In this document: positions 44,169 through 51,307 of the stretch, one piece after another
Layout: each line of letters starts with the position of its first letter
Numbering within the stretch: the first letter of the stretch is position 1
Source of the DNA: Paracoccus liaowanqingii
GTDB taxonomy: Bacteria; Pseudomonadota; Alphaproteobacteria; Rhodobacterales; Rhodobacteraceae
Assembly: GCF_004683865.2 (NCBI RefSeq)
Contig: NZ_CP038439.1
Coordinates: 1,280,501-1,344,500 of the forward strand
Length of the DNA stretch: 64,000 nt
Reading direction: 5' to 3'
Notes under the pieces: model-generated
Told to the model about the DNA's origin: nothing
Seen by the model: only the letters and a program-made list of their open reading frames with translations
Databases searched by the model: none
Position numbers and translations under genes: made by a program

Positions 44169-44735
44169 TTATTCCTCGAAGCCGCCATCGTCAAAGCCGC
44201 CGTCGTCATAGCCGGCCTCGTCCTCCATCGCAGGCTCCTGTTCCATCTCGCCCGCCTCGGCCGGGCCCGCGAACATGCCGCCGATGGCATTGCCCAGCAG
44301 CACGCCGCCCGCGACGCCCATCGCGGTCTGCGCGGCCCCCGCCATGAAGCCGCCGCCGCCCGAGGGGCGACCGCTGTTCCAGGGACCGCCGCCGCCCTGC
44401 GCGGGCTGCTGCTGGCCATGGGCCTGCGGCTGCACCGGGCGCGGGGCCACCGGGCGGGGCTGCGGCTGCGGCTGGCTGCCGCCGAAGAGGCGCCCGAACA
44501 GGCCGCCCTGCGGCTCGGGGGCGCGCTGCGCCTGCTGCATCTGCGCCTCGGCGGCGTTCAGCGCCTGCTCCTGCATGATCACGGTCTGCGACAGGTAGTA
44601 GGCCGCGCCCGGGTTGCGGGCCATCAGATCGGCGATCAGCGCCTCGGCCTCGGGGTCGCGATGGGGCTGGGCCTGGGCCGCCTGGCCCAGCTTGCCGAAC
44701 AGGCCCTCGATGGTCTGGCGATCGTTGTGATCCAT
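44169..44735 (-). CDS. DUF2076 protein
   Basis: A 188-residue protein. The N-terminal 70 residues (MDHNDRQTIEGLFGKLGQ, then DPEAEALIADLMARNPGAAYYLSQTVIMQEQAL) define DUF2076. A Pro/Gln-rich linker, a glycine-rich segment (GGVLLGNAIGGMF) resembling YmgG/glycine-zipper motifs, and an acidic tail with a DDGGFDDGGFEE-like repeat follow. It is a periplasm- or membrane-associated protein of unknown function. AAGGAG precedes the ATG at 44735. It lies 23 bases after the Bax-inhibitor-1 gene and is probably cotranscribed. Confidence 0.85.
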   Translation of the reverse strand: MDHNDRQTIEGLFGKLGQAAQAQPHRDPEAEALIADLMARNPGAAYYLSQTVIMQEQALNAAEAQMQQAQRAPEPQGGLFGRLFGGSQPQPQPRPVAPRPVQPQAHGQQQPAQGGGGPWNSGRPSGGGGFMAGAAQTAMGVAGGVLLGNAIGGMFAGPAEAGEMEQEPAMEDEAGYDDGGFDDGGFEE

Positions 44736-44758
44736 GGTCGTGGTCTCCTTAGGGTCTC

Positions 44759-45478
44759 TTATTCTTCGCGCTGGCCGGTCAGGCTCAGCAGAAGCTGGAA
44801 GATGTTGATGAAGTTCAGATACAGCGACAACGCGCCCATGACCGCCAGTTTCTGGCGCGTCTCGGCATCGTGATGCTCGGCATAGGCCAGCTTGATCGAC
44901 TGCGTGTCCCATGCCGTCAGGCCGACGAAGACCAGGATGCCGATGATCGACACCGCGAACTGCAGCGCGCTGGAGCCCAGGAAGATGTTGAGGATGCTGG
45001 CGAGGATTACCCCGATCAGGCCCATGATCAGGAAGCTGCCGAACTTCGACAGGTCGCGCTTGGTGGTATAGCCGTAGAGGCTCATCCCCGCGAACATCGC
45101 CGCGGCGCCGAAGAACGCCCGCGCGATCGACACCCCGGTGAAGACCAGGAAGATCGAGGCCAGCGACAGGCCCATGACCGCGCAGAAGGCCCAGAACAGC
45201 ACCTGCGCGGTGGGGCCCGACACGGTCTCGATCCGGAAGGACAGGAACATCACGAAGGCCAGCGGCGCCAGCATCACCACCCACCTGAGCGGCGTGGAAA
45301 AGATCGGCACGTAGATCGCCGGGACCGAGGCGACGGTCACCGCCACCAGGCCGGTGACCAGCAGGCCCAGTCCCATATAGGTGTAGATGCGCAGCAGATG
45401 CGCGCGCAGGCCGTCGTCCAGGACGGCCGCCGGGGCAAATCCGGCGCTGCGGCCGGTCTGGGGAATGGGGGATGGCAT
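44759..45478 (-). CDS. Bax inhibitor-1/YccA family membrane protein
   Basis: A 239-residue protein with seven membrane helices, the TMBIM topology: YTYMGLGLLVTGLVAVTV, FVMFLSFRIETVSGPTAQVLFWAFCAVMGLSLASIFLVF, FFGAAAMFAGMSLYGYTTKRDLSKFGSFLIMGLIG, and the C-terminal VGLTAWDTQSIKLAY with the conserved Asp pair region. Family members are pH-sensitive Ca2+ leak channels or FtsH modulators. It follows the anti-sigma gene by 15 bases, so the second sigma locus may control it. Confidence 0.93.
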   Translation of the reverse strand: MPSPIPQTGRSAGFAPAAVLDDGLRAHLLRIYTYMGLGLLVTGLVAVTVASVPAIYVPIFSTPLRWVVMLAPLAFVMFLSFRIETVSGPTAQVLFWAFCAVMGLSLASIFLVFTGVSIARAFFGAAAMFAGMSLYGYTTKRDLSKFGSFLIMGLIGVILASILNIFLGSSALQFAVSIIGILVFVGLTAWDTQSIKLAYAEHHDAETRQKLAVMGALSLYLNFINIFQLLLSLTGQREE

Positions 45479-45493
45479 CAGGGTCTCCGCATG

Positions 45494-46261
45494 TCAGTAG
45501 AGCGTGTCCAGAAGGCGGGTCGCGGCGTCCAGCAGCGGCTGGCCATGATCGCCCGAGGCCACCAGCACATGGGCGGTCTCGCCGATCTGGAACCAGGCGA
45601 TGTCGTGGTCGGGCGTCGCGTGCAGGCGCGGCAGGGTGACGTCGAAGCCGCCCGCGCGCACCGCGAAATGGCTGACCCGGCCCAGGTCGGGCGTGTCGAA
45701 CAGGATCTCGATCCCCGGTCCTTGGGGCGAGGGGAAGACCTGCGTGTCGCGCACCGTCCAGGCCGCATCGTAATGCGGCAGCAGGATGCCGGTAGCGGCG
45801 CGCATCTCGACCGAGTCCAGATCCGACACCTCGGGCTGGGACACCATGTCCAGACGCAGCAGGCTGACCTGATGAGCCGACAGCGCCGCCGTGACCGGGG
45901 TCGGGGTGGCGGCCGTGCCCTCGGTCACGGACAGCGGCCCCAGTCCGGCATGGGCCAGCCAGCCCAGCCCCACCAGCATCAGCGCGGGCACCACGCGCAG
46001 CATCCGGCGCAGCTGCGCGTCGCGCCGTCGCGCCACGGCCAGACGCCGCGCGGCGCCCAGCAGGGGCCGGGGCAGGGGCGGGGGCGCCAGCGCGCGGCGC
46101 AGATCGCGGCGCAGGGCCAGATCGCGCATGACGCGCGAGGCCAGGTCGGGGTGGCGGGCCAGATGGGCCTCGACCTCGGATCGCTGCGCCTCGCTCAGCT
46201 GGTTGTCGACATAGGCGTCCAGATCGGGTTCGGTGATCGCCGGGCTCTCGGTCTGCATCAT
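45494..46261 (-). CDS. membrane anti-sigma factor (second locus)
   Basis: A 255-residue protein: an N-terminal anti-sigma domain (ITEPDLDAYVDNQLSEAQRSEVEAHLARHPDLASRVMRDLALRR, with the DAYVDNQL variant of the L-A-D-G-E-L motif), a short basic stretch, one membrane helix (MLRVVPALMLVGLGWLAHAG, about residues 86-105) and a periplasmic domain of about 150 residues. It lacks a zinc motif. Its start overlaps the sigma stop (ATGA), the classic sigma/anti-sigma coupling. Confidence 0.88.
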   Translation of the reverse strand: MMQTESPAITEPDLDAYVDNQLSEAQRSEVEAHLARHPDLASRVMRDLALRRDLRRALAPPPLPRPLLGAARRLAVARRRDAQLRRMLRVVPALMLVGLGWLAHAGLGPLSVTEGTAATPTPVTAALSAHQVSLLRLDMVSQPEVSDLDSVEMRAATGILLPHYDAAWTVRDTQVFPSPQGPGIEILFDTPDLGRVSHFAVRAGGFDVTLPRLHATPDHDIAWFQIGETAHVLVASGDHGQPLLDAATRLLDTLY

Positions 46262-46809
46262 GGTCTTCCCCCAGGGTCAGAGCGGGCCACCAGTTTCAGC
46301 GCGGGACGCGGTTCGGGCACCTCTGCGGGCACTCCGTCCTCGAAGGCGCGCAGCCGGGCCCGGGCGCGCGAGACCCGCGACATGACCGTGCCCGCAGGCA
46401 CGCCGAGCGTCGCCCCGGCATCGCCATAGGACAGCCCCTCGACCGCGACCAGTTCCAGCGCTTCGCGCTGATCCTGCGGCAGGTCCAGGAAGGCACGGCG
46501 CAGCTGCGACAGGCGCAATGCGCTGTCCTGCGGGGCGTCGATCACCTGCGGGGTCGTCTCGGCGAACTGCGCCTCGCGCCGCGCCTGCGCGACCTCGTGG
46601 CGGCGGCGGTCCAGGAAGCGGTTGCGCAGGATCGCCCGCAGCCACGGCCCGGGCGCCTTGCCGGCGCCCAGCTGGCGGCGCTGCTCATGGCCCCGCAGCA
46701 GGGCGTCCTGCACCAAGTCGTCCGCCTCGGCCCGGTTGCGGGTCAGGGCGTAGGCATAGCGCCGCAGGGGCGTCAGCAGATCGAGGATCGGGTCGCGTGT
46801 TCGGGTCAT
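46258..46809 (-). CDS. ECF-type sigma factor (second locus)
   Basis: A 183-residue ECF sigma: region 2 LRRYAYALTRNRAEADDLVQDALLRGHEQR and PWLRAILRNRFLDRRR; region 4 LDLPQDQREALELVAVEGLSYGDAGATLGVPAGTVMSRVSRARARLR. A short tail of about 25 residues follows. It is the first gene of a leftward operon with the anti-sigma, and possibly the Bax-inhibitor-1 and DUF2076 genes. Upstream on the leftward strand, GGAAGA and CGTCTA separated by 16 bases (46816-46843) resemble an autoregulated ECF promoter. It is a different branch from the sigma factor at 21509. Confidence 0.92.
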   Translation of the reverse strand: MTRTRDPILDLLTPLRRYAYALTRNRAEADDLVQDALLRGHEQRRQLGAGKAPGPWLRAILRNRFLDRRRHEVAQARREAQFAETTPQVIDAPQDSALRLSQLRRAFLDLPQDQREALELVAVEGLSYGDAGATLGVPAGTVMSRVSRARARLRAFEDGVPAEVPEPRPALKLVARSDPGGRP

Positions 46810-46815
46810 CTTGAA

Positions 46816-46843
46816 GGTATAGACGCCACCGAGGCGCGATCTC
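46816..46843 (-). promoter_or_regulatory. possible ECF promoter of the second sigma operon
   Basis: On the leftward strand GGAAGA, a 16-base spacer and CGTCTA lie close to the sigma start at 46809. This fits the GGAA...CGTC style of ECF promoters and would give autoregulation. A single occurrence, so support is weak. Confidence 0.35.
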
Positions 46844-47034
46844 TTCCCCGGCTCGGCGAGGAAATGTCGATTCCTGCGCGGGAGGGGGCCCGGGTCGGGC
46901 CGTCGGCGGCGTGATCAGGGCTCAGGCCGCAGGGCCTTTCCCCTGCGGGCCGATCCTGCGGTCGCGGCTGCGCGCCATCGCCGCGCGCAGACATATGGGG
47001 CCCTGACGACGCCGGGGCCGCAGGGCGTCCGGGC

Positions 47035-47232
47035 CTATCGCGTCCGGGCCTTGAGGGTGATCTGACCCGCCGGCTTCCACGGGGCCTTGTTGGTCATCTG
47101 CCGGTCAAGCCGTTGCAGAAGATCGCGATATTCGGCGTTGTGGCCATACGCGTTCAGCGCGTTCATGATCATCATCCAGTCGGTGGACGACAGGGTCGGA
47201 AGGAAGGCATCCTGGCGGGTCGAAACAAACAT
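47035..47232 (-). CDS. small protein of the A-Y-x-H-N family (copy C)
   Basis: A 65-residue protein. The start at 47232 is chosen because GGAG lies 9 bases upstream; in-frame ATGs further out have no site. The central part SSTDWMMIMNALNAYGHNAEYRDLLQRLDRQ aligns with copies A and B around A-Y-x-H-N-x-[EQ]-Y-R. The tail is basic (ITLKARTR). It is the most diverged of the three copies. Function unknown. Confidence 0.65.
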   Translation of the reverse strand: MFVSTRQDAFLPTLSSTDWMMIMNALNAYGHNAEYRDLLQRLDRQMTNKAPWKPAGQITLKARTR

Positions 47233-47495
47233 AACCGTTAACTCCATACATAAGCGGATGCTCATCTAGCGCCGGATATGCGGGATTGGTATGCCCATCC
47301 TCGCACAGATGATGTGCAAAAACGCGAAAGTGCGGGGGCCTGATTTGCGTGAAGGCACAGGCACTTGGACGGCAAGGGACGTGGATGTCGGGAAAGGGCC
47401 ATCTTGTCGGGCCGACGGCAAGCGCGGATCTGCGATCTCGGGATGGGATGCGTGCCACCGGCGACACCTGTTGCCGGATCGCAGACAAGTTAAAA
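47233..47495. other. intergenic region
   Basis: About 260 bases between divergently oriented units. It includes the promoter region for copy C, where the sequence 47220-47260 is AT-richer. No coding region is supported. Confidence 0.4.
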
Positions 47496-47515
47496 GCCCC
47501 GCCTTCCGGCGGGGC
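47496..47515 (-). terminator. intrinsic terminator oriented leftward
   Basis: A perfect 8-base-pair stem with a 4-base loop (GCCCCGCC TTCC GGCGGGGC). On the leftward strand it is followed by TTTTAAC, the T-run of a Rho-independent terminator. No leftward gene is annotated immediately upstream of it. Confidence 0.75.
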
Positions 47516-47736
47516 CTACTCATGAAGGCTGAACTGACGTCTGCAACTGGTTACGGCCACCCAACATGCCGCAGCGCAGAACGTTCCCTTGCAAACCGGG
47601 ATTTGCAGGGGAAACTTCGCGCCGTGCCCCGGATGCCACAGGCCGCCCGATGGCCCTGTCCGCCGGATTGAACCCAAGCCGTTCGCGTCGCGTTGGCCCC
47701 CCACACACAGCAAGACCGACACAGCAGGAGAAGCCC

Positions 47737-47802
47737 ATGTTCCGTATCTTCAAGTATTTCGCCATCTTCAAGATGATCCGCCGCTTCATGCGCCGTCGCT
47801 GA
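47737..47802 (+). CDS. 21-residue cationic amphipathic peptide
   Basis: An ATG with a strong ribosome site (AGGAG, 6 bases before) opens a frame of 21 codons ending TGA. The peptide begins MFRIFKYFAIFKMIRRF and ends in RRR: alternating aromatic/aliphatic and Arg/Lys residues that would form a basic amphipathic helix. It resembles small membrane-binding or toxin-like peptides in composition, but there is no known family. It lies 81 bases ahead of the next rightward gene and may share its transcript. Confidence 0.5.
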   Translation: MFRIFKYFAIFKMIRRFMRRR

Positions 47803-47883
47803 GGACATCTTCGGCGCCGGATGGCACACTGCCCCGGGCGGGTGACCGCCATCCCGGCCCCGACATTTGAAAAGGACGCTGCG

Positions 47884-48345
47884 GTGTTTGCCCAATGGAA
47901 GCAGGAAAAGGCCACCTCGGGCCTTGTCGACGAGGCGCAGGCGCTGGCCGACCGGCTGGCCACCACCAAGCCGCATTTCGTCGAAAGCCACGCCGCCGCC
48001 GCGCAGTTCTGGGCGGCGTCCTATCTGGCGGACGGTCAGGATCTGCACGACATCGCGAAATGGCCCAGGAAGGACGTCGCGCGCTTCGTCTCGGCGGCGC
48101 AGGTCAGGATCGCCGCCCTGCGCAAGGAGCGGCACTATGACAGCAGCGACGGGCTGGCGATCTGGTTGCACACGGCCCGCGCGGTGACAGAGCCCCGCAT
48201 CCTTCCCGCGATCCGGGAGGTCTGGCAGCACATCCTGAAGGCCGGACCGAATGCCGACTCGATGGCCGAGGACCTGATCGCCGAGGCCGACCTGCCGCCG
48301 GGCCAAGGTCGCCGCATCCCGACCGGCTACGCCACCGAGGACTGA
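47884..48345 (+). CDS. hypothetical cytosolic protein
   Basis: About 153 residues starting at a GTG with AAAAGGA 7 bases upstream. It is predicted all-helical and charged: FAQWKQEKATSGLVDEAQAL, HAAAAQFWAASYLADGQDL, WPRKDVARFVSAAQVRIAALR, AIWLHTARAVTEPRILPAIREVWQ. There are no membrane segments or known motifs. Homologues seem to be alphaproteobacterial hypothetical proteins, but I cannot name a family. It follows the 21-residue peptide and precedes rpmG in the same direction. Confidence 0.75.
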   Translation: MFAQWKQEKATSGLVDEAQALADRLATTKPHFVESHAAAAQFWAASYLADGQDLHDIAKWPRKDVARFVSAAQVRIAALRKERHYDSSDGLAIWLHTARAVTEPRILPAIREVWQHILKAGPNADSMAEDLIAEADLPPGQGRRIPTGYATED

Positions 48346-48506
48346 AGGCCGGTCTTTGCCCTCCATAGGCCCCGAAAACCCCGCACTTTCCCGATATCGG
48401 GTCGGTTTGGCGGTTGACACCCCCGCGCCTGAGGCTAAAAGGCGTCTTCATCAGGAATTCCACGGGGTGTGCGGCGCGCGATTGCCCCGAAGCAGGAGCG
48501 ATTATC

Positions 48507-48674
48507 ATGGCGAAGCCGACCACCATCAAGATCCGGCTGAACTCGACCGCCGGGACCGGCCACTTCTATGTGACCAAGAAGAATGCCCGCACGATGACCG
48601 AGAAGATGGCCGTGCGCAAGTACGACCCGGTCGTCCGTCAGCATGTCGAATACAAGGAAGGCAAGATCAAGTAA
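48507..48674 (+). CDS. rpmG: 50S ribosomal protein L33
   Basis: A 55-residue basic protein: [26 protein letters not shown], then [23 protein letters not shown], the cysteine-free alphaproteobacterial L33. It lacks the CxxC zinc motifs, so it is the zinc-independent (C-minus) form. GGAG lies 9 bases before the ATG. The length is exactly as expected. Confidence 0.97.
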   Translation: MAKPTTIKIRLNSTAGTGHFYVTKKNARTMTEKMAVRKYDPVVRQHVEYKEGKIK

Positions 48675-48743
48675 GGATCTTGCCGGACCGTCCGCCCCGC
48701 ACCCTGCCGCGCAGGATGGGGTCCGGGCGGTTTTCAGTCTGAA

Positions 48744-48779
48744 GACACGGGGCGTCGCAGATCTGCGGCGCCCCGTGTC
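48744..48779. terminator. bidirectional hairpin between rpmG and the LysR gene
   Basis: A 36-base near-perfect inverted repeat: GACACGGGGCG pairs with CGCCCCGTGTC, and the inner CGCAGA with TCTGCG, with one T-G wobble. It lies between convergent genes and can serve both as a transcription stop, although the T-run is short. Confidence 0.65.
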
Positions 48780-48806
48780 CGTTTGCGCGATGCTCGGCCG
48801 GGCGGG

Positions 48807-49715
48807 TCAGGCGGGCGCCTCGGGCGGGGCGGCGGCGGTCTCCTCGACCAGCCAGCGGCGCAGGTGCTGCAGCGGCGGGAAATCGTCGCGGTCGCGCGGC
48901 CAGGACAGGTAGTAGGCCTCGGTCCCGCGATAGGGCAGGGGCAGGGCCTCGACCAGCCGCCCCTCGGCCAGCTCGGCCTGGAACAGGCCCTCGGGCAGCA
49001 GTGCCACCCCCAGGCCCGCCACGGCGGCCGCCCCCAGCAGCGAGAACTGATCGAACAGCATGCCGTGGATGCCGCTGTCGTCCACGTCGTATTCGCGCAG
49101 CCAGCGTTCCCAGGCATCGGGGCGCGGGGTCAGGTGCAGCAGCGGCATCTGGCGCAGATCGGCGGGCCGGCGCGGCGCATGCCGGTCCCGCAGCTCGGGC
49201 GCGCAGAGCGGCAGCACCGTCTCGGCCTGCAGCATCACCGCGGGCTCCTCGCTGCGGGTCGGGATGCCGAAGCGCACGGTCGCATCCACGATGCCGTCGC
49301 GGAAATCGAAGCGCGCCGCGCGACTGAGGATGTTCAGCGTGATGTCGGGGAACTGCGCGGCAAAGCGCGGCAGGCGCGGGATCAGCCAGCGCGCGCCGAA
49401 ACCCGGCGGCACGCCCAGGGTCAGCGCGCCCGCCGGGCTGGCGCGCAGGTTCATCGACGCGGCCGAGATGCGCTGCAGCGCGTCGCGCACCTCGCGCGCA
49501 TAGCCCTGGCCGCCCAGGGTCAGGGCGATGGTCTGTTTCTGGCGCACGAACAGGGTGACGCCCAGCTGCCCCTCCAGCGCGCGGATCTGGCGGGACACGG
49601 CGGATTGGGTCAGCGACAGCTCCTGCGCGGCCTGCGTGATCGACCCGGTCCGGGCGGCGGCTTCGAAGGCCGCCAGCAGCGGCAGCGAGGGCAGGAACCT
49701 GCGAGGGGTGGCCAT
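48807..49715 (-). CDS. LysR-family regulator of the adjacent catabolic cluster
   Basis: A LysR of about 302 residues, GcvA/AmpR-like: helix-turn-helix LPLLAAFEAAARTGSITQAAQELSLTQSAVSRQIRALEGQLGVTLFVR (residues about 8-55), then the substrate domain with LTLGVPPGFGARWLIPRL, DATVRFG and AVAGLGVALLPEGLF. The start at 49715 is the most likely, with GGGA 6 bases upstream; in-frame ATGs at 49721 and 49742 remain possible. It is divergent from the FAD oxidase gene, with about 120 bases between, and probably activates it. Confidence 0.88.
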   Translation of the reverse strand: MATPRRFLPSLPLLAAFEAAARTGSITQAAQELSLTQSAVSRQIRALEGQLGVTLFVRQKQTIALTLGGQGYAREVRDALQRISAASMNLRASPAGALTLGVPPGFGARWLIPRLPRFAAQFPDITLNILSRAARFDFRDGIVDATVRFGIPTRSEEPAVMLQAETVLPLCAPELRDRHAPRRPADLRQMPLLHLTPRPDAWERWLREYDVDDSGIHGMLFDQFSLLGAAAVAGLGVALLPEGLFQAELAEGRLVEALPLPYRGTEAYYLSWPRDRDDFPPLQHLRRWLVEETAAAPPEAPA

Positions 49716-49836
49716 GGTCATTCCCGGACGGGCAGATGTCATGAAAAACTGGTGCTATCCTTACCCCCTGCCGCCGGTGGACAAAAGCCGGGAAGGCGGC
49801 GGTAACGGCACCGCCTTGCCACGAAGGGCCCGACAG

Positions 49837-51120
49837 ATGCGCGACGATCCCTGCAGCCACGGTTTGTGGGAACGCACCGCCCCCGCCGCCCCCCGGACCG
49901 GCGTGCTGGAGGGCGAGACCACCGCCGAGGTGGCGATCGTCGGCGCGGGCTATACCGGCCTCTCCACCGCGCTGCATCTGGCCGAGCGCGGCATCGACGC
50001 GGTCGTCCTCGAGGCGGTCGAGATCGGCTTCGGCGGCGCCGGGCGCAACGTGGGGCTGGTCAATGCGGGCATGTGGGTCATGCCCGACCAGCTGGTGGCG
50101 ACCTTGGGCGCCGATCAGGGGGGCCGCCTGATCGCGCTGCTGGCAGAGGGTCCGGCGCGGGTCTGGGACATCGTGCGCCGCCACGGCATCGACTGCGAGG
50201 CGACGCCCACGGGCACGCTGCACACGGCGGTCGGCCCCTCGGGCTGGGCCGAGGTGTCGGAACGTGCGCGCCAGTGGCAGCGCCTTGGTGCCCCGGTCGA
50301 GCTGCTGCCCCCGGACGCGGCCGCCGAGATGATCGGCAGCAAAGTCTATGCCGGCGCGCTGCTGGACCGGCGCGCGGGGACGATCCAGCCCCTGGCCTAT
50401 GCGCGGGGGCTGGCGCGGGCCGCCCTGGGGCAGGGGGCGCGGATCTTCACCGGCTCGCCCGCCACGGGGCTGCAGCGCCAGGGCGCGCTCTGGCGCGTGA
50501 CCACCCCGGCGGGATCGGTCACCGCGCGGCGGGTGGTCATGGCGACCGACGCCTATACTCGGCACCTGGCGCCCGAGATTCGCACGCAGCAGGTCTTCCT
50601 GCCCTATTTCAACCTGGCGACCGAACCCCTGCCCGACGATGTCGCCCGGACCATCCTGCCCGGGCGGCAGGGCGGATGGGACACGCAGGAGGTGCTGACC
50701 TCGTTCCGGCTGGACCGGCAGAACCGGATGGTCTTCGGCTCGGTCGGCGCGCTGCGCAACAGCGGCGATCTGGTCCACAGGGCCTGGGCGCGGCGCGCGC
50801 TGCGGCGGATCTTTCCCCAGATCGGGGCGGTCAAGTTCCAGACGGGCTGGTTCGGCCAGATCGGGATGACCGGCGACAACCTGCCCCGCTTTCACCGCCT
50901 GGACGAGGGGATCTACAGCTTCTGCGGCTATAACGGGCGCGGGATCGCGCCGGGCACGGCCTTCGGGCAGGTGCTGGCGGGCTATCTGTCGGGCGAGATC
51001 CCCGAGGCACACCTGCCGCTGCGCCCCTGCCAGCCCCAGCCCGCCGCCTTCGGGCGCCTGCGCGCCGCGGGGTTCGAGATCGGCGCACAGATGGTGCATC
51101 TGGTCGATGCACGGCGCTGA
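49837..51120 (+). CDS. FAD-dependent amine oxidase, L-pipecolate oxidase-like (AmaA type)
   Basis: A 427-residue flavoprotein of the DAO/OrdL type. The dinucleotide motif AIVGAGYTGLSTALHLAERG lies at residues about 31-50, followed by EIGFGGAGRNVGLVNAGMW and the C-terminal FCGYNGRGIAPGTAFGQVLA that closes the FAD site. Such enzymes oxidise secondary amino acids or polyamine derivatives. The gene immediately downstream encodes an AmaB-like dehydrogenase, and pipecolate oxidase plus AmaB is the known pair for lysine/pipecolate breakdown in Pseudomonas putida, so that role is inferred. AAGGG upstream marks the ATG at 49837. Confidence 0.85.
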   Translation: MRDDPCSHGLWERTAPAAPRTGVLEGETTAEVAIVGAGYTGLSTALHLAERGIDAVVLEAVEIGFGGAGRNVGLVNAGMWVMPDQLVATLGADQGGRLIALLAEGPARVWDIVRRHGIDCEATPTGTLHTAVGPSGWAEVSERARQWQRLGAPVELLPPDAAAEMIGSKVYAGALLDRRAGTIQPLAYARGLARAALGQGARIFTGSPATGLQRQGALWRVTTPAGSVTARRVVMATDAYTRHLAPEIRTQQVFLPYFNLATEPLPDDVARTILPGRQGGWDTQEVLTSFRLDRQNRMVFGSVGALRNSGDLVHRAWARRALRRIFPQIGAVKFQTGWFGQIGMTGDNLPRFHRLDEGIYSFCGYNGRGIAPGTAFGQVLAGYLSGEIPEAHLPLRPCQPQPAAFGRLRAAGFEIGAQMVHLVDARR

Positions 51121-51307
51121 CCCAAGGCGCGCGCCCCGCCCGCGCCATTCCGGCCACGCATCACCTCAGTCCCAAAGAGCCCGTTCCAAGGCGGGGGCGA
51201 TACTGTAAGAAGACCCCCGAACCCGAACCCGCGCCCCTGCGGCACGCCGACATCCACAGACCTGAACGGGCCTCGCGCCCTCGCACGACCGACAAGGACC
51301 CCCACCC

